Of a stretch of DNA of 13,212 bases, positions 1 to 6,009 are shown one piece after another; within the stretch, counting starts at the first letter, position 1, and each line of letters begins with the position of its first letter. Both the position numbers and the translations under genes were made by a program. The notes under the pieces are model-generated. The model made no database searches. It was given only the letters and a program-made list of their open reading frames with translations, and was not told the origin of the DNA. Source of the stretch: Hyphomicrobiales bacterium (lineage in GTDB: Bacteria > Pseudomonadota > Alphaproteobacteria > Rhizobiales > Beijerinckiaceae); the NCBI GenBank assembly GCA_900299065.1, contig OMIJ01000070.1, positions 1 through 13,212 on the forward strand, read 5' to 3'.

Positions 1-924
1 TGCAGCAATCAATCCGTCATGCTGCGCCTGATGGAAGGCAAGCCGATTTTGCGCTTCCTGCAGATGATGCGCCATTGGCTGCGACGCAATACGAAGACGG
101 GCTCCAAGCGCAATATTCATGCGCATTATGATTTGGGCAATCGTTTTTATCAGACCTGGCTTGATCCATCGATGACCTATTCTTCCGCTCTGGACATAGA
201 TCAGTCACGCGATCTCGAGCAGGCGCAAAAGCAGAAATATTTACATCTCGCGCAAAGCACGCAATTAGCGCCCGATCATAATGTGCTGGAGATTGGCTGC
301 GGCTGGGGTGGCTTTGCAGAATTTGCAGCCAAAGAAATTGGCTGTCGTGTCACAGGTTTGACAATCAGTCAGGAACAATTCGATTTTGCACGCCGGCGCA
401 TTTTTGAATCGGGATTGAATGAACGCGTCGAAATCAAATTACAAGATTATCGCGACGAACAAGGATTATTTGATCGCATCGCCTCAATCGAAATGTTCGA
501 GGCTGTGGGCGAGGAATATTGGCCGGCTTATTTCAAGCAATTGCATAATCGTTTGCGCCCGGGCGGCTTGGCCGGACTGCAGGTGATTACTATTGATGAG
601 AGATTGTTTGATCATTATCGTCATGAGCTTGATTTTATCCGACGCTATATTTTTCCCGGCGGCATGCTGCCAACCGGTGCCATCATGCGAAAGCTTGGGA
701 CACAATATGGTTTGCAGATGACCCGCGAGAGAATTTTCGGTCTGGATTATGCAGAAACGCTGAAGCAATGGCGTGAGGATTTTGCCAAGGCCTGGCCACA
801 ATTAACAGGCATGGGCTTTGATGAGCGATTCCGCCGGATGTGGAATTATTACCTCTCATACAGCGAGGCAGGTTTTCGCGCTGGCACGATCGATGTGCGC
901 CAAATGGTTTTTGCCAAAAGCTAA
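1..924 (+). CDS. cfa: Cyclopropane-fatty-acyl-phospholipid synthase-like methyltransferase, 5' end cut by window
   Basis: SAM-dependent methyltransferase of the CFA synthase family, which acts on unsaturated acyl chains of membrane phospholipids. The frame is open from base 1, so the start lies upstream; about 307 residues are visible against roughly 400 in the family, and the missing part is the N-terminal lipid-binding region. Visible family landmarks in order: NIHAHYDLGNRFY and the WLDPSMTYSSAL segment near the start, the SAM-binding loop VLEIGCGWGG, the MFEAVGEEYW segment, HELDFIRRYIFPGGMLPT, and the C-terminal MWNYYLSYSEAGFRAGTID block that carries the conserved aromatic residue of the active site. 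The neighbouring chrR and SDR genes match the RpoE/ChrR regulon known from Rhodobacter sphaeroides, where a CFA-like methylase takes part in the singlet-oxygen response and furan fatty acid synthesis. Whether this copy makes cyclopropane or another methylated lipid cannot be told. It ends 5 bp before the stop of the convergent SDR gene; no terminator is visible. Confidence 0.93.
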   Translation, partial: CSNQSVMLRLMEGKPILRFLQMMRHWLRRNTKTGSKRNIHAHYDLGNRFYQTWLDPSMTYSSALDIDQSRDLEQAQKQKYLHLAQSTQLAPDHNVLEIGCGWGGFAEFAAKEIGCRVTGLTISQEQFDFARRRIFESGLNERVEIKLQDYRDEQGLFDRIASIEMFEAVGEEYWPAYFKQLHNRLRPGGLAGLQVITIDERLFDHYRHELDFIRRYIFPGGMLPTGAIMRKLGTQYGLQMTRERIFGLDYAETLKQWREDFAKAWPQLTGMGFDERFRRMWNYYLSYSEAGFRAGTIDVRQMVFAKS

Positions 925-929
925 GACGA

Positions 930-1706
930 TCAAGCGCCCTTGGTAATCCAGCGCATAAGCGGGAAATAGAGCCAATAAGGCATGAGATTGATCAGCTTCA
1001 AAGGCCAGACGAGCCCGCGCGGGAAAGCAATTTCAAACCCTCCTGACTCAAAGCCATCACAAATACGTCTGGAGGCATCATCAAGCTCGATGAGAAAGGG
1101 CATGGGAAAATCATTATTGTCGGTCAATGGTGTTTTCACAAAGCCGGGATTGACGATTTGCAAAGTCAGGCCGCGTTTGTCCAGATCAAACTTTAACGCC
1201 TCACACATTACGATGAGAGCAGCCTTGGAAGCCGAATAGGCAATTGATCTTGGCATGCCGCCATAGCCGGCCAATGACGCATTGACTGCAATTTGACCGA
1301 TCCCTTGTTCCGCCATTGCAGAAATTACAGGGCCTAAACAATTAATTGTGCCATCAACATTCAACAAAAAGGTCTTGCGAAAACCATCCCCGCCAAATTC
1401 GCCGGGGCGATCTTTGAAAAATGTTCCCGCATTCAAAAAGGCCAATGCGATGGGGCCATAATTATGTGTAATACGCTCAATAAGAGATTGGATGGCTTCG
1501 CGATCCGTAATGTCACAAGGCTCGGCATGGATTTCACCCGGCAGCCCTTTGGAGTCTTCACACACCAGCTTTAGCTCGTCGGCCCGCCTCGCAGTGATGA
1601 TGACTTTGAAACCACGACGGGCAAGTTCAAGAGCAACACCACGGCCGATACCGGAGCTTGCTCCGGTGACCCAGGCACAACCGTCAGAGGGACGGGCTCG
1701 GTACAT
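930..1706 (-). CDS. Short-chain dehydrogenase/reductase (SDR) of a ChrR-linked operon
   Basis: Classical SDR oxidoreductase of 258 residues with a Rossmann fold. The cofactor loop TGASSGIG is at residues 14-21, NAG at 92-94, and the catalytic set N116, S144, Y157 and K161 (YSASK) is complete, so the enzyme should be active. An Arg pair (R40, R41) after the second strand suggests NADP(H) preference; that is inference. The last 30 residues are hydrophobic and aromatic (WPLKLINLMPYWLYFPLMRW), compatible with peripheral membrane association and a lipid or aldehyde substrate, which is unknown. The start ATG overlaps the chrR stop codon as TAATG, so the two are transcribed together and probably translationally coupled. 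SDR genes of this kind recur with chrR and cfa-like genes in alphaproteobacterial RpoE regulons. The stop lies 5 bp from the convergent cfa stop. Confidence 0.93.
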   Translation of the reverse strand: MYRARPSDGCAWVTGASSGIGRGVALELARRGFKVIITARRADELKLVCEDSKGLPGEIHAEPCDITDREAIQSLIERITHNYGPIALAFLNAGTFFKDRPGEFGGDGFRKTFLLNVDGTINCLGPVISAMAEQGIGQIAVNASLAGYGGMPRSIAYSASKAALIVMCEALKFDLDKRGLTLQIVNPGFVKTPLTDNNDFPMPFLIELDDASRRICDGFESGGFEIAFPRGLVWPLKLINLMPYWLYFPLMRWITKGA

Positions 1707-2380
1707 TAGTTGGTGCGACCGCGACCGAAGAGACGATCAACAATGCGACCAAAGGGACCGGTGAGATGCAAATCACCTTCGGTGACCGCAAAGCACATGC
1801 AATCTGACGTGCGATCAACGATGGGCTTATGGTCTATGTCCGAATCTGCAAAGGCAATGTCGCCGCGTCCATAATGTCCGCTCATGTCGGAGAACGCGCC
1901 TTCGAGCACAAGAGTAGTCTCGGTGCCATCATGTGTATGGGAGGGAATGGCGCGGCCAGCACCGATCAACAACAAGGAAGAGGAGCGACCTTCAATATCC
2001 TCGATGACATATTCTTTGACGCCGGGAAGACGATTGCGCCAGGGAACAGAATTGAGATCCATGCCAATGTAGCGGCTCAGAGCTGAGGGAAGACCAGATG
2101 AAGTCTTGGCAGAGGTGATTTTTGTGTGAGAGGAATCTGGCAGAGAAAAGATATGATTTAAAATCTGGTCACGGCCGGCAAATGGCTCAATAGGACCGGT
2201 TTCAAGTTCGCGGGATTCTAGTTCTTCGAGCCTGGCGACAAATCGACGATTCTCCGGCTTCAGCTGGAGATGGGTGGCGACAAGGGCATGAAGAGCCGGA
2301 TCTAGTCTGCCAAGTGCATAGCGAGCCAAGAGCTCGTCTAAAGGATTATATTGGCTCTCGGGCTGGTGAGAGGTCAGCAT
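1706..2380 (-). CDS. chrR: ChrR-like cupin anti-sigma factor lacking the usual zinc ligands
   Basis: Protein of 224 residues resembling ChrR, the anti-sigma factor of RpoE (ECF11) in the singlet-oxygen response. Residues 12-60 match the anti-sigma domain (LLARYALGRL, then VATHLQL). Residues 100-220 match the C-terminal cupin. In the cupin the metal ligands H148, H150, E154 and H184 are all present, as is the C194-x-C196 pair near the end. In the anti-sigma domain, whose zinc ligands in R. sphaeroides ChrR are H6, H31, C35 and C38, only the second is kept (H37); the others align with N12, K41 and N44. Unlike the usual rpoE-chrR pair, no sigma gene lies upstream: the next gene is the divergent cysK. 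The start ATG has a weak GGA about 9 nt upstream. Transcription probably starts from the ECF-type promoter at 2461-2489. It could be an anti-sigma factor with a zinc-free fold or a derived cupin sensor; the partner sigma is outside the window. Confidence 0.88.
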   Translation of the reverse strand: MLTSHQPESQYNPLDELLARYALGRLDPALHALVATHLQLKPENRRFVARLEELESRELETGPIEPFAGRDQILNHIFSLPDSSHTKITSAKTSSGLPSALSRYIGMDLNSVPWRNRLPGVKEYVIEDIEGRSSSLLLIGAGRAIPSHTHDGTETTLVLEGAFSDMSGHYGRGDIAFADSDIDHKPIVDRTSDCMCFAVTEGDLHLTGPFGRIVDRLFGRGRTN

Positions 2381-2394
2381 TCAGAACGTCCATT

Positions 2395-2414
2395 AAAAAC
2401 CCGGCTGAGCCGGG
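2395..2414 (-). terminator. Terminator-like hairpin in the chrR leader
   Basis: On the minus strand the perfect arms CCCGGCT and AGCCGGG (2408-2414 and 2400-2406, one-base centre, so a loop of about 3-5 nt in RNA) are followed directly by five T residues (2399-2395). This is the form of a small Rho-independent terminator. It lies downstream of the predicted ECF promoter and 15-20 nt before the chrR start, so it would act in the leader of chrR-SDR, as an attenuator or as a block to transcripts from further upstream. The stem is short and its strength is uncertain. Confidence 0.5.
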
Positions 2415-2460
2415 GCGAGCCCTATAGCTCAGCCTAGATTACGACAGCAATCATGTCTCA

Positions 2461-2489
2461 TCTTACGTCTGCGTCAAGAGGTTGGATCA
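2461..2489 (-). promoter_or_regulatory. ECF11/RpoE-type promoter for chrR-SDR
   Basis: On the minus strand the -35 element TGATCC (2489-2484) is separated by exactly 18 nt from the -10 element TAAGA (2465-2461). This is the form described for RpoE of Rhodobacter sphaeroides and its ECF11 relatives. It points to chrR, with a leader of about 75 nt. Finding it in front of a chrR homologue is strong contextual support. It implies that chrR and the SDR are under control of the sigma factor that ChrR would itself inhibit. Confidence 0.75.
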
Positions 2490-2531
2490 CTACCAAAGTG
2501 CTGAGACGAAAAGGAATGGGCCGCTTGCTGG

Positions 2532-2560
2532 TTGCGCACTGTCATTTGTGACAATATAGC
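2532..2560 (+). promoter_or_regulatory. Possible sigma-70 promoter of cysK with inverted repeat in the spacer
   Basis: TTGCGC (2532-2537) and TATAGC (2555-2560) are separated by 17 nt and lie 22 nt before the cysK start. Inside the spacer is a perfect inverted repeat, TGTCA-TTTG-TGACA (2540-2553), where a regulator could bind. The -35 and -10 each match the consensus only in part, so this is a moderate prediction. Confidence 0.4.
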
Positions 2561-2582
2561 TGGGGAGAATAGGGATTTGACC

Positions 2583-3614
2583 ATGCATTTCGCCCCTGAT
2601 GTGACCCAAGCGATAGGTAATACACCACTGATTAAACTCAGAAAAGCTTCTGAGCTGACGGGTTGCACCATTTTGGGCAAGGCCGAATTCATGAACCCGG
2701 GGGGCTCGGTCAAGGATCGCGCGGCATTATCCATCGTGCAGCATGCCATTCGTCAGGGTCAGCTCAAGCCCGGCGGCATTATTGTGGAAGGCACAGCAGG
2801 CAATACGGGAATCGGTCTGGCACTGGTGGGCAATGCCATGGGCTTTAGAACCGTGATCGTAATCCCCGATACACAATCCCAAGAAAAGAAGGATATGCTG
2901 CGCCTGCAAGGGGCCGAACTGATTGAAGTGCCGGCCGTGCCTTATTCGAACCCTAACAATTATGTGAAAGTGTCAGGACGGCTGGCGGCCAAGCTTGCGC
3001 AAAGCCATCCCCAGGGAGCGATCTGGGCTAATCAATTCGACAATATTGCCAATCGCACTGGCCATTATCAGACCACAGGACCAGAGATCTTTACCCAGCT
3101 TGGTGGCAAAGTTGATGGTTTTACCTGTGCTGTGGGCACAGGCGGCACTCTGGCAGGGGTGGGTCTGGCGCTCAAGGAACGCAATCCCTGGATCAAAATC
3201 GCTTTAACCGATCCTATGGGGGCCGCGCTCTATAGTTATTACACAAGCGGAGTTTTGAAAGCTGAGGGCAGTTCGATCACGGAAGGCATTGGACAGGGGC
3301 GCGTAACGGCCAATCTCGTCGATGCTCCGATTGATACAGCCTATCAGGTCAGCGATGAGGAAGCCCTGCCCCTGATCTTTGATCTCGCAGCAGAGGAAGG
3401 CATGCTTCTTGGCGGCTCCTCGGGGGTAAACATTGCAGGAGCAATTCGCCTCGCCAAAGAGCTCGGCCCCGGCCATACGATTGTGACAATCCTGTGCGAT
3501 TCTGGGGCACGCTATGCCTCGAAATTATACGATCCGGCATTCCTGCGCTCGCGAGGACTGCCTGTGCCTGTCTGGATGGACAGGAAATCAACCTTGAAAC
3601 CGGATTTTGAATAA
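2583..3614 (+). CDS. cysK: Cysteine synthase A (O-acetylserine sulfhydrylase), alphaproteobacterial long form
   Basis: PLP-dependent enzyme that makes cysteine from O-acetylserine and sulfide in the cytoplasm. It has 343 residues, longer than the roughly 310-320 of E. coli CysK, and resembles the form common in Rhizobiales. The PLP-binding lysine is K44 in NPGGSVKDRA. The substrate loop reads EGTAGNTG (residues 69-76) where classical CysK has TSGNTG. GTGGTLAG forms the phosphate-binding loop and the C-terminal GGSSGVN segment is present. The ATG at 2583 is chosen because AGGG lies 8 nt upstream and the family homology begins there; the frame extends upstream to 2532 but without family sequence. 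It is divergent from chrR. A cystathionine-beta-synthase-like activity cannot be excluded from sequence alone. Confidence 0.92.
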   Translation: MHFAPDVTQAIGNTPLIKLRKASELTGCTILGKAEFMNPGGSVKDRAALSIVQHAIRQGQLKPGGIIVEGTAGNTGIGLALVGNAMGFRTVIVIPDTQSQEKKDMLRLQGAELIEVPAVPYSNPNNYVKVSGRLAAKLAQSHPQGAIWANQFDNIANRTGHYQTTGPEIFTQLGGKVDGFTCAVGTGGTLAGVGLALKERNPWIKIALTDPMGAALYSYYTSGVLKAEGSSITEGIGQGRVTANLVDAPIDTAYQVSDEEALPLIFDLAAEEGMLLGGSSGVNIAGAIRLAKELGPGHTIVTILCDSGARYASKLYDPAFLRSRGLPVPVWMDRKSTLKPDFE

Positions 3615-3619
3615 AGCTG

Positions 3620-3634
3620 ACGCACAATTTGCGT
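3620..3634. other. Inverted repeat just after cysK
   Basis: ACGCA-CAATT-TGCGT is a perfect inverted repeat 5 nt after the cysK stop. G-U pairs would extend the RNA stem by two. There is no T-run behind it, so it is at best a weak transcript-end hairpin. It could instead be a protein-binding site, since it lies about 120 bp upstream of the glnB sigma-54 promoter, but it does not match the GCAC-N7-GTGC form of NtrC sites. Confidence 0.3.
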
Positions 3635-3753
3635 TGATTGCAAAATAACCGCATATGGCTAATTTTTAGGCAGTCTGCTTAATTCTGTGGCTTACGCTGA
3701 GAGGTGATCCTTGAAATTACGCACAGTTTTCGGCCAATTTCATTATGGCGAAC

Positions 3754-3769
3754 TGGCACGACTGGTGCT
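3754..3769 (+). promoter_or_regulatory. Sigma-54 (RpoN) -24/-12 promoter of glnBA
   Basis: The sequence TGGCACG-ACTG-GTGCT matches the sigma-54 consensus TGGCACG-N4-TTGCW at all but one position, with the invariant GG and GC correctly spaced. It lies 75 nt upstream of the glnB start, giving a leader of about 60-65 nt. glnB-glnA operons in rhizobia and Azospirillum are known to use an NtrC-activated sigma-54 promoter, so context agrees. The same bases also form GCAC-N5-GTGC, which could be taken for a compressed NtrC half-site pair; the promoter reading fits better. Confidence 0.75.
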
Positions 3770-3844
3770 AATAGCCCAAGGCACGGGAACTTGCTCGCTA
3801 TTGCGGCAAGCTTGAGAAACCGGGCACTGGGAGTCTGGATTCCT

Positions 3845-4183
3845 ATGAAAAAAATTGAAGCAATCATCAAGCCTTTCAAATTGGATGAGGTCAAAGAGGC
3901 CCTTCAAGAAGCGGGATTGCAAGGCATTACTGTCACTGAAGCCAAGGGCTTTGGTCGACAGAAAGGCCATACTGAACTCTATCGCGGTGCCGAATATGTC
4001 GTCGATTTTCTCCCCAAGGTGAAAATCGAGGTTGTTGTTACTGATGACATGCTGGATCAGGCAATCGAAGCCATACGCAAGGCGGCCCAAACTGGTCGTA
4101 TTGGGGATGGCAAGATTTTTGTATCCAACATTGAAGGTGCCATCCGAATTCGGACCGGTGAAACCGGCACCGATGCGATCTGA
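3845..4183 (+). CDS. glnB: Nitrogen regulatory protein PII (GlnB)
   Basis: PII signal-transduction protein of 112 residues, full length. It senses 2-oxoglutarate, ATP/ADP and, through uridylylation by GlnD, glutamine, and passes this to NtrB and to the adenylyltransferase of glutamine synthetase. The T-loop KGFGRQKGHTELYRGAEY is intact with the uridylylation site Y51. The C-terminal signature TGRIGDGKIFV and IRIRTGE are present. The start at 3845 gives the canonical MKKIEAIIKPFK beginning; a frame extension upstream to 3704 contains no PII sequence. A GGGAG lies about 11 nt before the start. glnA follows after 50 nt, and transcription is probably from the sigma-54 promoter at 3754-3769, so expression should rise under nitrogen limitation. 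Confidence 0.97.
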   Translation: MKKIEAIIKPFKLDEVKEALQEAGLQGITVTEAKGFGRQKGHTELYRGAEYVVDFLPKVKIEVVVTDDMLDQAIEAIRKAAQTGRIGDGKIFVSNIEGAIRIRTGETGTDAI

Positions 4184-4195
4184 TCCCCTCAGATC
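4177..4195 (+). other. Hairpin at the glnB stop, between glnB and glnA
   Basis: GATCTGA (4177-4183, containing the glnB stop codon) and TCAGATC (4189-4195) form a perfect 7-bp stem with a TCCCC loop. Only a weak T-run (ATTTT) follows 7 nt later, so it may be a partial terminator, or a processing or stability element setting the PII to glutamine synthetase ratio. The structure is seen; the function is inferred. Confidence 0.45.
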
Positions 4196-4233
4196 ATCCT
4201 ATTTTAAACCAGGCCAAACAGAGAGGCTTACCC

Positions 4234-5643
4234 ATGAAGACCGCCAAGGACGTCTTGAAGGCGATCAAGGACAATGATGTAAAATATGTTGATTTGCGCT
4301 TCACCGATCCCCGCGGAAAGTGGCAACATGTGACTTTCGACCAGACCTTGGTTGATGAAGATATGTTCTCCGAAGGCACAATGTTTGATGGTTCATCAAT
4401 CTCCGGTTGGAAGGCGATCAATGAATCAGACATGATCCTGATGCCAGATCCCACAAGCGCCTGCATGGATCCTTTCTTTGCTGCGTCGACAATGGTGATC
4501 AATTGCGACATTCTTGAGCCCTCAACAGGACAGCCCTATAATCGCGATCCGCGCAGCATTGCCAAAAAGGCCGAAGCCTATCTCAAGTCGACCGGCATTG
4601 GTGATACATGTTTCTTTGGTCCCGAAGCTGAATTCTTTGTGTTCGACGATGTGCGCTTCAAGGCAGATCCCTACAACACAGGTTTCGAGCTCGATTCAAT
4701 CGAACTGCCGACAAATATGGACACTCCCTATGAAGGCGGCAATCTGGGCCATCGCGTGCGCACAAAGGGCGGTTATTTCCCCGTTCCTCCGATCGATTCA
4801 GCTCAGGACATGCGCGGCGAAATGCTTGCTGCTATGGCATCCATGGGCGCTGTTGTTGAAAAGCACCATCACGAAGTGGCCTCTGCCCAGCATGAGCTGG
4901 GTCTGAAATTTGGCACGCTCACAACAATGGCCGACCATATGCAGATTTATAAATACTGCATCCATCAGGTTGCCCAGAGCTATGGCAAGACAGCAACCTT
5001 CATGCCCAAGCCAATTTTTGGCGACAATGGTTCCGGCATGCATGTTCACGAATCCATCTGGAAGGGTGGCAAGCCTGTAATGGCCGGCAATAAATATGCC
5101 GATCTTAGTCAGGAATGCCTGTGGTACATTGGCGGCATCATCAAGCATGCCAAGGCCCTGAACGGCTTCACCAATCCCTCGACCAATTCCTACAAGCGCC
5201 TAGTGCCCGGCTATGAAGCCCCCGTGCTGCTCGCTTATTCAGCGCGCAATCGCTCGGCTTCATGCCGTATTCCGTGGACAAACAACCCCAAGGCCAAGCG
5301 CGTTGAGGTTCGCTTCCCCGATCCCACAGCCAATCCTTATCTGGCTTTCGCTGCCATGCTTATGGCCGGCCTCGATGGTATTCAGAACAAGATTGATCCA
5401 GGCGCTGCTATGGACAAGGATCTGTATGATCTGCCCCCGAAGGAGCTCAAGAAGATCCCGACGGTTTGCGGCTCATTGCGTGAAGCTTTGTCCAGCCTCG
5501 ACAAGGATCGCGCCTTCCTCAAAGCAGGTGGCGTCTTCAACGATGACTTCATCGACAGCTTCATTGAACTGAAGATGACTGAAGTGATGCGCTTTGAAAT
5601 GACTCCGCATCCAGTCGAATTCGACATGTATTATAGCTGCTAA
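4234..5643 (+). CDS. glnA: Glutamine synthetase type I
   Basis: GSI-beta type glutamine synthetase of 469 residues, the dodecameric cytoplasmic enzyme that makes glutamine from glutamate, ammonia and ATP. Visible family segments: the N-terminal beta-grasp domain with MFDGSSISGW, the metal-binding GPEAEFFVFD, HHHEVASAQHELGLKFG, the ATP site NGSGMHVHES, the glutamate loop GFTNPSTNSYKRLVPGYEAPV and RIPWTNNPKAKRVEVRFPD. The adenylylation tyrosine is Y398 in KDLYDLPP, so activity should be controlled by GlnE in concert with the PII protein encoded just upstream. GAGAGG lies 7 nt before the start codon, a good ribosome binding site. It forms an operon with glnB and is closed by the terminator at 5670-5694. 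Confidence 0.98.
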   Translation: MKTAKDVLKAIKDNDVKYVDLRFTDPRGKWQHVTFDQTLVDEDMFSEGTMFDGSSISGWKAINESDMILMPDPTSACMDPFFAASTMVINCDILEPSTGQPYNRDPRSIAKKAEAYLKSTGIGDTCFFGPEAEFFVFDDVRFKADPYNTGFELDSIELPTNMDTPYEGGNLGHRVRTKGGYFPVPPIDSAQDMRGEMLAAMASMGAVVEKHHHEVASAQHELGLKFGTLTTMADHMQIYKYCIHQVAQSYGKTATFMPKPIFGDNGSGMHVHESIWKGGKPVMAGNKYADLSQECLWYIGGIIKHAKALNGFTNPSTNSYKRLVPGYEAPVLLAYSARNRSASCRIPWTNNPKAKRVEVRFPDPTANPYLAFAAMLMAGLDGIQNKIDPGAAMDKDLYDLPPKELKKIPTVCGSLREALSSLDKDRAFLKAGGVFNDDFIDSFIELKMTEVMRFEMTPHPVEFDMYYSC

Positions 5644-5669
5644 TTACAAACGCAGTTGTACAAGACAAG

Positions 5670-5694
5670 GGGCGGCCCAGTGGGCCGCCCTTTT
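5670..5694 (+). terminator. Rho-independent terminator after glnA
   Basis: A perfect 9-bp GC stem, GGGCGGCCC and GGGCCGCCC with an AGT loop, is followed by TTTTC, 27 nt after the glnA stop. The malQ relic on the other strand ends at its edge, so the hairpin may once have served both directions, though the T-run is only on the plus side. Confidence 0.9.
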
Positions 5695-6009
5695 CATTTG
5701 AGTTTAAGTTCAGTTTTCGCCAGAATAAATGTGCTATGTGGCACAGCCAGAACATCCTCAACATTGATCTGGAGCCTGCGTCGCCAATTGGGCCATTCGC
5801 GATCCGTGCCCGGAACATTGAGTTGTTCATTCTCGCCGACCAAATCATCAATATGGAAAGAATGGATCATGCAAGGTGTCTTCATGACAAAAGCAAGAGT
5901 GTTATTAAGCGGATCACTGGTGTCCAGCAGCCTCGGCAGCCCGATTGAGCCCCTCCAGAGTGGCAAAGGTTTGAGGCTTATAACGCTTGAGCTTTACTGA
6001 TCGCATCAT
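5694..6009 (-). pseudogene. malQ: Degraded C-terminal remnant of 4-alpha-glucanotransferase (malQ)
   Basis: The minus strand from 5966 to 5694 reads as the extreme C-terminus of a GH77 amylomaltase: a helix ending in VMKTPCMIHSF, then IDDLVGENEQLNVPGT and DREWPNWRRRL. The NxPGT and (Y/W)PNWRRRL signatures are typical of MalQ. The full enzyme has 500-700 residues; here fewer than 100 remain and no catalytic residue is present. The frame is closed by a stop just upstream (near 5995), but the adjacent frame carries a plausible upstream part (KRYKPQTFATLEGLNRAAEAAG, about 6009-5930) that ends in a TGA, so a one-base shift seems to separate the two. Further upstream there are stops in all frames and nothing recognisable. 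It is best read as a relic left by a deletion, not a working gene. The MalQ assignment rests on motif recognition and is fairly but not fully certain. Confidence 0.6.

Noticed and set aside
484..801. Minus-strand open frame of 105 codons within cfa.
   Set aside because: It is a shadow of the strongly conserved methyltransferase frame.
2415..2490. tRNA-like stretch (TATAGCTCAGCC resembling a D-arm, and GGTTGGATC resembling a T-arm).
   Set aside because: The acceptor and D stems do not pair, no anticodon arm forms, and the T-arm consensus is absent. The region is better explained by the ECF promoter and leader hairpin.
2532..2582. Upstream frame extension of cysK.
   Set aside because: Homology starts at the ATG at 2583, which has a good AGGG ribosome binding site; the extension overlaps the predicted promoter.
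3628..3644. TTTGC-N7-GCAAA inverted repeat as an NtrC enhancer site.
   Set aside because: NtrC sites need GCAC and GTGC halves; only spacing is roughly similar, and the region is AT-rich so short repeats are expected.
3704..3844. Upstream frame extension of glnB giving 47 extra residues.
   Set aside because: It carries no PII sequence, and the sigma-54 promoter lies inside it. The start at 3845 gives the canonical PII N-terminus.
5656..6000. Plus-strand frame of 114 codons after glnA.
   Set aside because: It begins inside the glnA terminator region and is the antisense shadow of the malQ relic; no domain is recognisable.
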